This document shows, piece after piece, positions 1 through 11,705 of a DNA stretch of 64,000 nucleotides. Each line of letters begins with the position of its first letter. Position 1 is the first letter of the stretch. The position numbers and the translations under genes are program-made. The DNA comes from Lithobates sylvaticus. Lineage: Eukaryota; Chordata; Amphibia; Anura; Ranidae. Under the pieces are notes generated by a model that searched no databases, was not told the DNA's origin, and saw only the letters and a list, made by a program, of their open reading frames with translations. The stretch lies in the NCBI GenBank assembly GCA_028564925.1, contig CM053031.1:93647273-93711272 (forward strand). Reading direction: 5' to 3'.

Positions 1-81
1 TCTCATAGATCCATTGGGTCTCAAGTTTGGACACCTGCCTCAATTTGTTGGAACTCCTCCAATGTAGGTCTCTGGTATATC

Positions 82-611
82 CACTATATTGTCAAAAGTA
101 TTGTGACGCCTGCCTTTACACATGAACTTTAATGGCGTCTTAGTCCGTAGGGTTCAGTATTGCATTAGCCCACCCTTTGCAGCTATAACAGCTTCAACTC
201 TTCTGGGAAGGCTGTTCACAAGGTTTAGGAGTGTGTCTATGGGAAGTTTGACCATTCTTCCAGAAGCACATTTGTGAGGTCTGGCACTGATGTTGGATAA
301 GAAGGCCTGGCTTGCAGTTCCCCACTCCAATTCATCCCAAAGGTTTTCGATCGGGTTGAGGTCTCTGTGCAGGCCAGTCAAGTTTCTCCACCCTAAACTC
401 GCTCATCCATGTCTTTATGAACCTTGCTTTGTGCACTGGTGAGCAGTCATGTTGGAACAAGAAGGGGCCATCCCCAAACTGTTCCCACAAAGTTGGAAAC
501 ATGAAATTGTCCAAAATGTCTTGGTATGCGGACGCTTTAAGGAACTAAAGGGGCTCAGCGCAACCCCTAAAACAACAACCCAATACCATAATCCCCCCCT
601 CCACCAAAGGA
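82..611 (-). pseudogene. Tc1-like transposon, family A, 3' half of transposase plus terminal repeat
   Basis: The left edge reads CACTATATTGTCAAAAGTAT after a TATA stretch, which is a Tc1-type terminal inverted repeat. On the minus strand the reading frames give the C-terminal part of a DDE transposase. HRDLNPIENLWDELE (near 320-375) carries the last catalytic acid, and FQHDCSPVHKA (near 420-455) carries the second Asp. The two motifs lie in different frames, so the gene is broken. The DNA-binding domain and first Asp are missing because the copy ends near 611 where a fold-back begins. It would have been a cut-and-paste transposase acting on its own terminal repeats at TA sites. The family is recognised from motif and overall text similarity. 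Confidence 0.85.
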
Positions 612-678
612 TTTGGACCAGTGCACAAAGCATGGTCAGACATGGATAAGCGAGTTTGGGGTGGGGGGACTTGACTCC
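372..678. repeat. Fold-back inside the Tc1 relic
   Basis: Bases 372-440 reappear inverted at about 611-678. Both arms share CAAACTCGCT.ATCCATGTCT and GCTTTGTGCACTGGT. The arms are roughly 65 bp and differ at several places and by a small gap. The spacer is the middle of the transposase gene. An inverted partial copy like this is not part of a normal Tc1 element. It marks the point where family A stops and a different Tc1 family begins. Confidence 0.75.
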
Positions 679-1141
679 AATACCACATAAATGGCAGGAC
701 CCAATGTTTCCCAGCAGATCATTGCCCAAATCATCACACAGCCTCTGCTAACTTGCCTTCTTATACCACATCCTGGTGTCATCTCTTCCCCAGATAAGTG
801 ATGTACATGCACACGGTCATCCACATGATGTAAAAGAAAACATAATTCATCAGACCAGGCCACCATCTTCCATTGCTTCGTAGTCCAGTTCTGATGTTCA
901 TGTGACCATTGTAGAAGCTTTTGGTTGTGGACATGGGTCACCATGGGCTTCACAGTTCCATACACTACAAACTGCGATGCCCTTCTTCTTCTTCTTTTTT
1001 TTTTATTTATTTTTTCACCACATCAACTTCATGGACAACGTGTTCCCTTGCTGCCTATTATATCCCACCAATTTTCAGAAGCCATTGTAACAAGATATTC
1101 CTTTTACCCGTCAGTGGTCATAATGTTATGGCTGATCTGTG
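679..1141 (-). pseudogene. Tc1-like transposon, family B, internally deleted
   Basis: The minus-strand frame at 636-965 contains NWTTKQWKMVAWSDELCF, the region of the first catalytic Asp (WSDE), followed by HVDDRVHV and VMIWAM, typical of a second Tc1 family. The far end at about 1108-1140 reads GTGGTCATAATGTTATGGCT, a familiar Tc1-type terminal inverted repeat. Between roughly 990 and 1020 the coding part for the N-terminal DNA-binding region is missing and a T-rich stretch takes its place, so the copy has an internal deletion. The C-terminal part is also missing where it meets family A. It cannot be autonomous. Confidence 0.8.
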
Positions 1142-1150
1142 TGTGTGTGT

Positions 1151-1155
1151 AATAA

Positions 1156-1235
<80 letters not shown>

Positions 1236-1238
1236 ATG

Positions 1239-1269
<31 letters not shown>

Positions 1270-1272
1270 ATT
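1151..1272. repeat. (TA)n microsatellite
   Basis: A run of TA dinucleotides with a short TG-rich break near 1228-1240. It starts right beside the outer end of the family B Tc1 copy, where a TA target site would lie, so it may have grown from the target duplication. Confidence 0.95.
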
Positions 1273-1289
1273 TTTTAATATATAGATAT

Positions 1290-2357
1290 AGGTGGCCTAT
1301 TCATTTTAGTGGGCTGCCTTATGTGTAGAAAGGCAGAGAAAGAAGTCCCTGTCCCTTTTTTAAATTGTGCTATGCGGTTTGATGCACGGGTCTCCTATGT
1401 TTCCTGCTTAGTGTGGTCAGTTTTTAATAGTAAAGCAGAGGGACTGGCAGAAACATCAGGGATTTTCCAGAAATTATACAATAATAAGAGGATACAATTT
1501 AATGATACTATTTCATGTACGGTACAGGTGTTCTAATTCCTCTCTCCTCTGTCCAAAACCAAGCAAAAAAATGTCCTTTTAGTTACATTTGAATTGCTCC
1601 TGTTACATGTTCAGCCGTATGTCCATAGAGGTACATTAATTTGGGATACTGCAATCCTAATTTTTATTATAAATTATATAATATGCATAAGTCATGTTCT
1701 GTGAGTTCCTTGATTAGCTCACTTGTAACAGTTAACACCACCACTTGTCATGAAGAGTGTCGAGGCAACCGAAGCATGGAATGTCACCAACACCACTTGA
1801 ATTATGCAAAAACTTCCTCATGTACATTTTGTCTTTGTCTAGCTGAGTTATTCTGTTTTGCTTTTAAATTGTGTGTGCGAGAGAAACACATATACAGCAT
1901 ATAGCTTGAATAAAAGCCAAGTTAAAGCTGGCTATAGATGGGTAGAATTGTGAATATAAATTCTTGGGAAAAGGTTCTATGAAAGTTTATTTTTTTTCCA
2001 ATCATTAGTGGGTCATTTCAACAATCGTTATCCACTGCTAAAGCAAACCTGGTGCCCGAAGACACGGTTATGAACCCCTAGGGGTCTATTATAGACAGAC
2101 CAAAACATTGAGTATAAAAAGGTATCAATTTATTTTGCTATAACAATAGTGGACATATAGAAATCAATACATAAAAACAGTATCTGATACCCAAATAGTA
2201 CAATTGTTTGAGCTGACCACTGTCCTGGTGCGGGACGGACTAGTGATGATCAATACAGATGTAAAACACCTTACATGTTATGAACTAAAAGTCCTCCTTC
2301 AGAGGTTAATTTGGTTCAGATGGGTACAGATTTTCTATAACAAAGAAAATGTGCAAG
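1290..2357. other. Unassigned AT-rich stretch
   Basis: No convincing coding frame or terminal repeat is visible. Frames here are short and lack recognisable motifs. From about 1921 the text (AAAGCTGGCTATAGATGGG) resembles a dispersed frog repeat that also seems to begin near 63940 at the end of the window, so part of this is probably old repeat. Confidence 0.4.
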
Positions 2358-2359
2358 TA

Positions 2360-2532
2360 CCCTGTTTCCCCGAAAATAAGACCTAGCGTGATTGTCGGTG
2401 ATGGCTGCAATATAAGCCCTACCCTGAAAATAAGACCTACAAGGACTTTAACTAGGGCTTATTTGGGGGGTAGGGCTTATATTGCAGCCATCACCGACAA
2501 TCACGCTAGGTCTTATTTTCGGGGAAACGGGG
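2360..2532. mobile_element. Palindromic TA-flanked MITE (ATAAGACC type)
   Basis: A 173-bp near-palindrome. It starts CCTGTTTCCCCGAAAATAAG and ends with the inverse CTTATTTTCGGGGAAACGG. TA lies directly on both sides (2358-2359 and 2533-2534), the target duplication expected of Tc1/mariner-type transposition. Internal arms share AATATAAGCCCTACC. There is no coding capacity, so it is a non-autonomous element moved by a transposase supplied elsewhere. Confidence 0.9.
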
Positions 2533-2534
2533 TA

Positions 2535-3115
2535 GTACAATATTAGTATACAAGAATTGAAATAGATATTATCACAGTTGCAAGATATATAAAATAATCT
2601 CTAGTCATGTATATTCAGCCATGTATATGGACTACTTTAAAAAATAAAATACATCGGACAGGTCTGAGGAATAGTAGATGGTCATTCCAATCATGGACAG
2701 CACACGGGAACCCCTCCAGGACACGGCAAACTCAGAGACACAAAAGGCAAACAATGCTTCGTTATCCACTGCAGACACAAGAGAGAATGTAGGAAGAGGT
2801 TGGAAAATGTTGCTAGAATGAAAGAAATTTTAACAGTGTATGTGTTTTTTTTTTTCGTCCATTTTAGTCCATTCGTTCCAAGATCAAATGTAAAAAGCAA
2901 ATGAAATCTTTCAAAAAAAATGAATGTTCTGAGAGTTTTCTTACAAATTTTCCTAAGACTTTTGCTAAGAACTTTTGTTTGAAATTCTATTTATCTATGG
3001 CCAGCTTTTTCTGTGTGAGAGGGTCCCAATGCAGGAACACAGCTGTGTTGTTGCCATATAACAGCACCTGAACAAGAATGTTTATTGCAGGATCACCAGT
3101 TATTTTTAGATGAAA
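2535..3115. other. Unassigned stretch
   Basis: No reliable gene, repeat boundary or RNA gene is visible. The frames are short and without motifs. Confidence 0.4.
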
Positions 3116-3119
3116 GCGT

Positions 3120-3662
3120 CATATTTAAAATCTTAAAAAAAAAACATCATCTTCACCACTTTCACACCGGACCAATTTGCAGCCAAAGGACCAGGCCCCT
3201 TTTTGCAATTCGGCACTGCGTCGCTTTAACTGACAATTGCGCGGTCGTGCAAAGTGGCTTCCAAACAAAATTGACGTCCTTTTTTTCCCACAAATAGAGC
3301 TTTCTTTTGGTGGTATTTGAATCGCCCCTGCGGTTTTTATTTTTTGCGCTATAAACAAAAAAGAGCGGCAATTAAAAAAAACGCATTATTTTTTGCTATA
3401 ATAAACATCCCCCAAAAATATATAAAAAAGACATATTTTTTCCTCAGTTTAGGCCGAACGTATTCTTCTACATATTTTTGTTATATTTTTTCCTCAGTTT
3501 AGGCCGATACGTATTCTTCTACATATTTTTTTTGGTAAAAAAAAATCGCACGGCGCGCTCCCGATGGCACGGACGGCATTAAGGAGGGACTTGTATATAC
3601 GCCCTCCTGCCTGTCCATGCTATTCTGCCGACTTATATCGTCGTGCGCTGGTCGGGAACCGG
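3120..3662 (+). repeat. TTAA-ended dispersed repeat, truncated at its left end
   Basis: Contains the recurring blocks TTTAACTGACAATTGCGCGG, CACAAATAGAGCTTTCTTTT and TTTTTTGCGCTATAAACAAA. These recur in inverted orientation near 36260-36600 and 51060-51440. The right edge is CGGGAACCGG followed by TTAA (3663-3666). A piece of about 50 bp containing TCCTCAGTTTAGGCCGA is tandemly duplicated (3441 and 3491). The repeat has no open frame of note. TTAA at the ends suggests a piggyBac- or Kolobok-mobilised element, an inference from target site only. Confidence 0.75.
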
Positions 3663-3687
3663 TTAACATGTTAAAGCTTATTATTAA

Positions 3688-4141
3688 AGGAGAAGTCCAG
3701 CCAAAGCTTGTTTAGCTGGGCTTCTCCTATGGATCACAGGAGTGCAATTTGTTTTGCACTCCTGTGACACGTTTTCAGCAGAGAGTGGGCTGAAGTCCCC
3801 TCTCTGCTGACATCATGGATTTCAGTCCAGGCACCGCGTCATCGCGACAAAGTCTGGATCCGCAAGGTGCCTGGACTGACACCTGTCTCAGTCTCACAGC
3901 GAGCCGCTGGGATTTCCCGCTCCACCCCCTCCACAGCTTAGTGCTCCAGTGAACGCGGAGGGTGATGAGCAGTCTACAGCTCTCTGCTCACCGAGCTGTG
4001 AAAACTGAGCGATCTGCGATGTTCGATCGCTCGGTTTTCAGTGCGGAGTCGCCGGGGGACAGATGCAGCATCGGACCGATGCTGCATCCACCTAGGTAAG
4101 TATGAATCTGCAAAAAAAAGAAACCCATACTTCTCTTTTTT
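3688..4141. mobile_element. TTAA MITE (AGGAGAAGTCC family)
   Basis: TTAA at 3684-3687 precedes AGGAGAAGTCCAGCC. The other end reads CATACTTCTCTTTT, an inverted match, though the right TTAA is no longer clear. Inside are several nested short palindromes (AGGAGTGCAA with TTGCACTCCT; GGAGAAGTCCAG with CTGGGCTTCTCC). There is no coding content. A partial relative lies at 15974-16305. Confidence 0.75.
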
Positions 4142-4149
4142 ATTTATGT

Positions 4150-5060
4150 TTACATCACATGGGATGTTTATAGGACTCGTCCTAAGTTGTTTGTTAAATA
4201 CGCTAAGTAAGTGTAATCAATAATAAAGTGGTATTAAACCCAAAACCAAAAATGTAATATATTGCAGCTTATCAGTCATTAGATATGGAGTCTGCACTAG
4301 TTTTCTCTTTGCTTTCACCTGATGATCTGACCAGTAACACACCTTCAGTATTAGTACTCCATTGGTACACCTTCAGTACTCCACTCTGGATAAAGAAGCA
4401 CAGCAAGCAGCAGCCTTTTCAGTCTGGGAGAAGGGACATATTGGACGAACTAGCAGGTTTAGATACACTAACAAAAAAATTAAGGCCAAACTCCAGCTCA
4501 CACTGCAGGTACAGTAACAGTTTTTTTCCCCTCATTTGTAATAATGGTTTTATATGAATAAATAAAAGCTCACCATTCTAAGCACCCCTGTCAGTGCTAA
4601 ATGGTTTTTCTCAACAGTCCTAACTGATACATTTATAGGCAAGCTTGTTCTGTGTGGCCAGATCATCAGGTGAAAATAGAGCCTAAAAAAACGAATGCAG
4701 CCATCACTTCTAAGAATTGGTAGTCGGCAATATAATAAATGCCACTTTAAGACTAAGAAACTGAGTACTAAAATACAAATATCTTGTTTTATCTTAAATA
4801 CAGTCTGTTGAGAGAGCACTCCATAGATGGAACGGGCTGGGCCCCAACTAGAACTTTAAAGGTAGGCACAATGTTTTTGATTTATCTATAGTCATATGTA
4901 TATTTGCTTAAAACAATATATATACTATAACTGTGGAACTCCAGCTTTTTTTAAAGCGACACCCATAACCATTTGGTAACAATTAGTGTTCTTTAATCAA
5001 TGAACATACATTCCATACTAATAATTGGAGGCTTGCATTTTATTGAATGCTAAAGCAATG
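4150..5060. other. Unassigned stretch
   Basis: AT-rich, with no recognisable gene or element boundary. Frames of 60-90 codons occur by chance and show no motif. Confidence 0.4.
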
Positions 5061-5065
5061 ACTTC

Positions 5066-5640
5066 CTTCTTGAGCATTTCTGCAACAGGGTTCTGTAGCC
5101 CAGCTGTGTAAGGCAGCGACCTGGTCCTCTGTTCATGCATTTTTAAAGTTCTACCTGGTGTATGTCCAATCAACTATGGATGCATCTTTAGGCTGCAAGA
5201 ATATTCTTGCAGCGGCACTGATAGGTTGCATCTTTTGATCTTTGTTGTTGGGCCTGTTGGTACAGTTCTGTTTGCCTAGCTGTTGCTCACCCTTCTTATT
5301 CATTGATGCATTGCTTTCAGGGTCTATGAATACTTTGCCTGTGTCCTGTACTGAACATTTAAGAGGAGTTTTGACATTCCTGTAAATTCCATATCTTGGA
5401 GTATAATACAAGACACCCCCCACCAGTTCCATTCCTTGTTCACTGCATTGCTACAAAACTGAGGACTCATGGAAGAGGGGAAGGGGTGGTACCCAGTGGG
5501 CATGTCCCTGAAAGCTTTGCCAGTGTCCAATCACCTGAATGTACAAGCCCATAACCCAGGGTCTGTGAATACTTTGCCAGTGTCCATTACTGTACTCTAA
5601 GATATGAAATATACAGGTACTGTATGTCAAAATTCCTTTT
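5066..5640 (+). mobile_element. Fossil DIRS retrotransposon, 3' end
   Basis: The plus strand keeps the last part of a tyrosine recombinase, recognisable by LCKAATWSSVHAFLKFY, followed by the terminal region of the element. The terminal region has an inverted pair about 200 bp apart: ATTCCATATCTTGGAGTA near 5386 and its rough inverse near 5590-5620. The same arrangement follows the recombinase tail at 18.6, 24.7 and 63.7 kb, so it belongs to the element. DIRS elements are reverse-transcribed and integrate with a recombinase rather than an integrase. Only the 3' part remains, broken in several places and clearly old. Confidence 0.8.
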
Positions 5641-5794
5641 TTTTTTTTTTTCCTATCATGCTGATCTTGTTTGATAAAGGATAACTTCACCTTTCATAAC
5701 ATGTTACATGCTACACTCATATTCAGGGTGTAGAATGTAACCTGTTACGAAAGAACCCGGTGGAGCACCATGGTAATGTATTCTCTGTCTGTAA

Positions 5795-6105
5795 GACCCC
5801 ATTCATACCTGGGCGTTTTTGTAGCTTGAAGCCTGAAGCTACAAAACGCTGGAGGGAAAAAAAATCAATTATTCTCTATGGAGATGGTTCACATCTCCAC
5901 TCCAAAACGCCTGAAGCCAAAAGCTCAAAAACGTCTGAAGCTCAAGCAAGTTCTGGAACTTTTTTTTAGGCAGATTTGGGCGTTTTTCTTCTTTTTACAT
6001 AGGTGACCTTTTGCCCTGCACAAAATCGCGTCAAAACGCAGTAAAATCACGGTAAATTCGCACGATTTTATGACTGAAACGATACGCTCAGGTGTGAATG
6101 GGTCC
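5795..6105. mobile_element. Palindromic MITE (GACCCCATTCA type)
   Basis: Ends are GACCCCATTCATACC and the inverse GGTGTGAATGGGTC. The interior has GCTTGAAGCCTGAAGC-like short palindromes and no coding frame. The flanks are TAA and TTA, close to the TWA targets used by PIF/Harbinger transposases, so that superfamily is the best guess. A relative lies at 19438-19686. Confidence 0.75.
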
Positions 6106-6109
6106 TTAG

Positions 6110-7780
6110 GGATCAGAATGTACAGGTACAGAGATGCAACTGTTCCTTAAAACAACTCTGTTGCTAAAATAGAAATATCAATATGCAAAACAATTCTCCC
6201 TGCAAAAATACTTCTCTGATTGCCTGTGCATCTGATAGTCATTGTAAGGAAGGAAGGAAGAGAAACCACTACCTAAAGAACGTCAGGAAATGTCAGATTC
6301 TTGGTTCCCCATGGTATGCTTCCCTCATCCTGGACAGAAGTTTGTCTACAAGTCTATGAAAAATGACAGCTCAAATAAACGAAAAAGAATGTTATAGATA
6401 TATATATATATATAATATATGCAACAAAATGGTAATACTCACCTCCGTCACCTGAAGGGTGATCCTTCAATTAGGTCACTTTTCGCAAATTGAGGGTGAA
6501 GGATTAGTGAGTGTTATAAAAGTGTTCTCTGTGACTTATTTGAAAGATGTGTTAATTGGTGCTCCTTTATTGTGTAATGTTGTACCCACATGATTAGTTT
6601 CTAATATCAAAATAGACATACAAATAAATGTACAAAGTTATGGTAATAATCTTATCCGGTCAACATATACTATCTGATTTCATCAGAAATTTTTCATTCC
6701 TAATCATATGTGATAACCTTAAGGCACACGTGAATAAGGATTATTTATATGTGAAGGAATATAAGAATAAAACGATCATAAAAAGTAAATAAAATTAATA
6801 ATAATAAAAATAAAATAAATTGTGATGAAGGTCCAGTGAAAATACAATGAAAAAACAGGATGCAAAACAATTGGAAGTATGTTCACATTATAAAGTTCAA
6901 TCAGAAGTTTTGCAGATGAATAACAAAATTTCAAGTGACTTTTTCCAAGATGATTCAGGCCTAGATTTGGCCACAGAGGTGTGCAGTAGATCAAGTGACA
7001 TCGGTGCTCCCCTTCAGTTCCCCACTAACTAGAACCCGGCACCCCTGCAGGGGTAAAGCGCATGTAGTGTATGTCTAGGCAGTTCCTAAAACGGTCACCT
7101 CCTCCTTGGCTCAGTAAACACTGGGGTGTCTGGACGCCTCAGCCCCTCCAGGGGCTCTTCACCTCAAATGAATGGGTTTGCAATAATCACCTCTGCGGTT
7201 CACTGTAGGATATCCTCATGGATGAAAGAGACGGGCACTCATAGTGTAAATCCGAATGGTTCCTTTATTAAAACTACTTTTAAAAATGTTTAAAAAGCAA
7301 AAGTCACAGTCCCTCCGTTCACTGTATTTGCAAAATGTGTAACCACAACCTGTAACCAGACACTTTAAAGCTGCAGCCATTTGGAAAAGATCTGACATTT
7401 TACATGACTGTATCAGATCTTTGTTAATGGTTGCATGTCCAGGGTATCTGGGTATACCATTTCATTAATTTAAATTGTCATAATAAAAGCCTGGATACAG
7501 TTCTATACACTCCTTACAAGCTGGCGGCTCTCTTCTCAAACCCCAATTTATCTACACTCTTGCCCGCCTCCCCTCATTACTCCCCTTACTCTTCTCCACC
7601 TCCATTCATCACTCCTTTTACTCTTCTCCACCTTCTGGCATCTGTTAGACAGCCGCTCACTCCCTGTCTGTGACTAGCTATGACCCTGAACTGCATTCCT
7701 TCCCCACTCTCCCTGTTTGCATCTGACAGAATTGCCGTCATAGCAGCCCACGTGTCTGCCATGTGTCCTAGAACTGAGAG
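6110..7780. other. Unassigned stretch, probably old repeats
   Basis: There is a short (TA)n near 6399-6415 and AT-rich text. Segments such as GAAAGAGACGGGCACTC (about 7227) have the look of a dispersed repeat tail, but I find no terminal repeats. No gene is visible. Confidence 0.35.
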
Positions 7781-7965
7781 ATAGGGGGGGGGGGGGTAGT
7801 GGGCTGGTCGGCGTACTAGGAATAAGGGACAGTGGGGGTTATTGTAGTTAAAGCCAGTGGCATTCACTGCACACGGGCTCCCAAGGGGGGGGGGGGGATT
7901 GGGACACTGTGTCCCACACTGCACCCATGGATTATTGTCCCTTGACAGTCAGGGATGATGGGTGT

Positions 7966-8084
7966 GACAGCTGCAAACACCGATCTCCCTGTATGGCATT
8001 TCAGCTGACAGTCGCTTTACCTCCTCTCCCTCCCACGGCTGTCAGCTGAAATGCAATACAGGGAGATCGGTGTTTGCAGCTGTC
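7966..8084. repeat. Inverted repeat with 46-bp arms
   Basis: Arms at 7966-8011 and 8039-8084 are nearly exact inverses, sharing AGCTGCAAACACCGATCTCC on the left and GGAGATCGGTGTTTGCAGCT on the right, with a 27-bp pyrimidine-rich loop. It sits immediately before the C-rich satellite. Confidence 0.9.
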
Positions 8085-8095
8085 CCCTGCCGCGT

Positions 8096-8447
8096 CCTCT
8101 GCCCCAGTTTCGTCCTCCTCCCCGCTGTATGCTCTTCCCCCATACCCGCTGTATGCTCTTCCCCCATCCCCCCCTGCTCTTTCCCCCCCCATCCCCCCCT
8201 CCATCCCCGCTGTATGCTCTTCCCCCCCCCCATCCCCGCTGTATGCTCTTCCCCCCCCCATCCCCTCCCCCCCCCCATCCCCCCCCCCTCCCCCCCCCCT
8301 CCCCGCTGTATGCTCTTCCCCCCCCCCCCTCCCCCCCCATCCCCGCTGTATGCTCTTCCCCATCCCCCCCCCTCCCCCCCGCTCTACCCCCCGCCCCCCC
8401 CCCATCCCCGCTCTATGCTCTCCCCCCCCCCCCCTCACCGCTCTATG
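8096..8447. repeat. C-rich minisatellite
   Basis: Irregular tandem copies of a unit containing CCCGCTGTATGCTCTTCCCC separated by variable C runs. Open frames of 140-190 codons on both strands here are produced by the repeat composition and are not genes. One strand is almost entirely pyrimidine. Confidence 0.95.
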
Positions 8448-8589
8448 CTACAAGCGCAAGTTTTTTGGAAAATATACAATTTTTTTACTTAAAAAATAAG
8501 ACAACAGTAAAGTTAGCCCAATTTTTTTTAAATATTGTCAAAGATAATGTTACGCTGAGTATATTGATACCCAACATGTCATGCTTCAA

Positions 8590-9700
8590 AATTGCGCCCG
8601 CTTGTGGAATGGCGACAAACTTTGACCCTTAATCTCCATAAGCAAGGTTTAAAAATGTCTACAGGTTACCAGTTTTGAGTTACAGAGGAGATCTAGTGCT
8701 AGAATTATTGCTAACGATCACGGCAATACCTCACATGTGTGGTTTGAACACCGTTTTCATATGCGGGCACATCTGCCCGTGAACTCCGTAGGACGGGTTG
8801 CTTTACTTTTTTTTTTTTTTTATATCATCTTTATTTTTATTTTTACACTGTCCTTTTAAAAAAAAAAAAATTGGGTCACTTTTATTCCTTTTACAAGGAA
8901 TGTAAACATCCCTTGTAATAGGGGGAAAAAAAGCATGATAGGACCTCTTAAATGTGAGATCTGGCATCAAAAAGACCTCAGATCTCACATTTAGGCTCCA
9001 TGCACACTAAAGCTCAAAAAAGCTTTTTCTGGATGCCAGATTGCTGGCAGAAAATGCTGGTTGAAAAACTTGCTTTTAACAGCATTTTGTACTAGCATTT
9101 ATGACTGCTTTTTAGCGTTTATGGGCGTTTTTAATAAAAATAGACAGAGGACACTCCAAAAATCCCACAATGCATTCCAAACTCCCACAATGCATTGTAA
9201 ATATAAAACGCTGAACGCTAATTAACGCGCGTTTATGAGCATTTATGCACGCTTGGCGTTTTTTTTTTTTTTACGGTGAAAAACTGCACTTTGAGCGCAA
9301 ATTTCTGGCGTTCAGAAAAAAGCCCATAAACTCCACTGCTCATTAAAGCTAAAAAAAACGTCCATGTGTGCATGTACACATAGGATAACTTGGAGTGGAG
9401 TTTATGGGCTTTTAAAAAAAATGCCCAAACTCCAATAAACTGCAGCTTATGAGCTCCAGTGTGCAAGGAGCCTTGGTTTTAAATGCAATGAAAAAAAAAT
9501 CCCCTTTAAGACCAGTGGGTGGAAGGGAGGTTGACTTTGCTTCTGTCGTCCAATGTTATGGAGTCGAGTGGGGGCCATCTTTCCCTACTCTGCTCCAGGC
9601 CTGTCAGGGGAGAGGACGCGATCGTCTCCGCTGCTACCGAAGGCTCCGGTAAGCGATGGAGACGACTGGAGCGCGACGTGAATGCTCCCCGCAGAGACCA
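8590..9700 (+). repeat. Partial copy of the long TTAA repeat, split by a MITE
   Basis: Blocks shared with the copy at 52387-53404 include TTTTATTCCTTTTACAAGGA, a paired CTCTTAAATGTGAGATCTGG and CAGATCTCACATTT, and GTGGGGGCCATCTTTCCC. The match stops at 8993 and resumes after 9472, where a separate MITE is inserted. There is no coding frame. The terminal TTAA ends are not preserved in this copy. Confidence 0.7.
8994..9472. mobile_element. Palindromic MITE (GGCTCCATGCACAC type)
   Basis: Ends are GGCTCCATGCACAC and GTGTGCAAGGAGCC. The left flank is TTA and the right TTG, compatible with a 3-bp TWA-type duplication with one change. The interior is made of AGCTCAAAAAAGC-like and GCGTTTATG-like short repeats. 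It lies inside the older TTAA repeat, giving a clear order of insertion. Confidence 0.8.
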
Positions 9701-11590
9701 CTTTTATACTAAAGAGGGCCGCTTGCCGTTTCTAAAAATGCCTGGGTGCTGCCATAACAACAGTATTTAGTGTCAAAGTACCGATGTACAGCTACAGTGA
9801 TTTGTTACCACATTCTGCACTATGTAAGTCACCCCAGACTCTTCTAAACCACACCCCCTATTTAGGCGCAATTTAAGCCACACACAATTTGCTGCAGTTT
9901 TTCGCCGTGTGCCACACTTTTTTTTATCGATGCCTAGGGCCCACTTTTTGTCTTGCATACGGGCAAACTGATTTCATGATACACCCCTGGTTAAAGCTCT
10001 AAATTTTCAGACATTTATCTGCATGGGCCCATAGATGCAGTGACAATTCAGCCAATCACATCCATAATACACTAAGGCAATTATTATTTGTGATAATGTT
10101 CATAAATTAATAGGCTGTAAAGTCTGTGCTGTTCCCTCTACACATTTTCCTTGCAAAAAAAAAAAAAAATAGATTTTAGAAATTAAAAACTTAGAACTCC
10201 TTGGACGAACTCGCTCACCGTTCAGAAACAAACAAAGGCAAGGTTTTCATGACCCACACTTGCTGTGCATAATATTTCCTACTTTATTCTGCACGTGCAT
10301 AGCTATTAATGTGAGAGCTCTTGCCCATCTACCAAGACATTTACCGGAGCCCGAGATGCATGTGTTGCACCACCAGTTGCCTTATAATGGTTAACTCACA
10401 ATGTACAACAATTTGTAGAGAATTGAGACGTTGCTACTCTACTCATACTTCCCATACATACTTGAAAACGCGCTAATTCTTACTATGTTATATTGAAAAA
10501 AATAGTTAACTGTGAAAATAGTGACTTAACTCTGTCTTCATGTCCACAAAACAGTATGATTCATCTTGCTTTGGAATTTAAGAAATTACTTTTATTGTCT
10601 TCTGATTTTATTGCCATAGCTTGAGTATTTCCTGCCTAAATTTTATTTAAACCGTTAAATCTTTTTTTCAAAGCAATTTCACATGGCTGTTCTGTTTATT
10701 CCCCCCCTCCACTGCCTCCTGCCAGTAGTATATTCTTATATTCTTACATTTTTTTGCTGCTGGAAAAGCCTCAGACTTTTTTTTTTAAAAAAAAAACAAT
10801 TGTAGTGTTCTGAGATGAACTTCAATGACTTTGCCTGAATCCATGCGATCGTTTCCCCTGAAAGCTTTAGCTATAAAATGTGGTTGTTTTAATATGTAAC
10901 TTTTGTCCCCTTTTATTCTTGTGTTTGTAATACTGCCAACAGATCTTCTGTACTCTCATTACACAGCCTGGGAATATATTAAGCATTTCAATAAAAACAC
11001 ATCCAAAAATGATGCGTGCAATTACTATTCCAGCCATTTTGTAACAGATTTGTCATTAAAATAACCTTTAGTTGAAACCAAGTATTTTTCGGTAACCTTC
11101 CAAAAATACAAATTTTGCTTCCATGCAACCATGGCAGTAGTATTCTGTTTACAGTTTGAGTTTCTTAATCCTGATTCTCCATCTCTTGTATTTGGCTTAC
11201 TGCTTGTCCCAGAAGTTGGCACAGAGCTCGAGGTCAACTTACAGGGATCCTGTTTCTGGAATTCGCATCCCCTGCATGTCCTTCGGTTTACTGCTCTGGG
11301 TGTTTCATACTTGAATTGCTTCCACATCTAATGGGATGCTAGTGGTGCAAATTTTATTGTCACAGTGATAAGCGCACAATTATTCTCGCAAAACCACCTA
11401 AATTACCCATTTCAGTATATAGAAGAGATATTGTATATGGCTGACTTGAAGGGGTCAGTTTTGTTTTTTTTTTTTCTTTTACAACACTGGAGTTTAGTTT
11501 AAAAGCAGAAATGTTAGACGTGGATAATACCCAAATCATTCAACATGGTATGCACACAATATTATTGTTCATGTTATTCTTTCATACTCA
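9700..11590. other. Unassigned, comparatively repeat-poor stretch
   Basis: No terminal repeats, transposase remnants or strong exons are visible. From about 10500 to 11330 the text is complex, unique-looking sequence with balanced composition. Overlapping frames at 11025-11331 on both strands show no protein motif. This could be intergenic or intronic host DNA. Confidence 0.4.
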
Positions 11591-11705
11591 TTACTGTATT
11601 TATCGGTGTATAACACGCACCCCAAGTTTAGGAGGGCATTTTAAGGAAAAAAAGTTTTAGGAGGGAAGTTTAGGGAAAAAAAAACTTACATTTAAGCGTC
11701 ATTTG

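Noticed and set aside
8001-8632. Several 140-190-codon frames rich in Pro/Leu or Gly
   Set aside because: Produced by the C-rich satellite on both strands.
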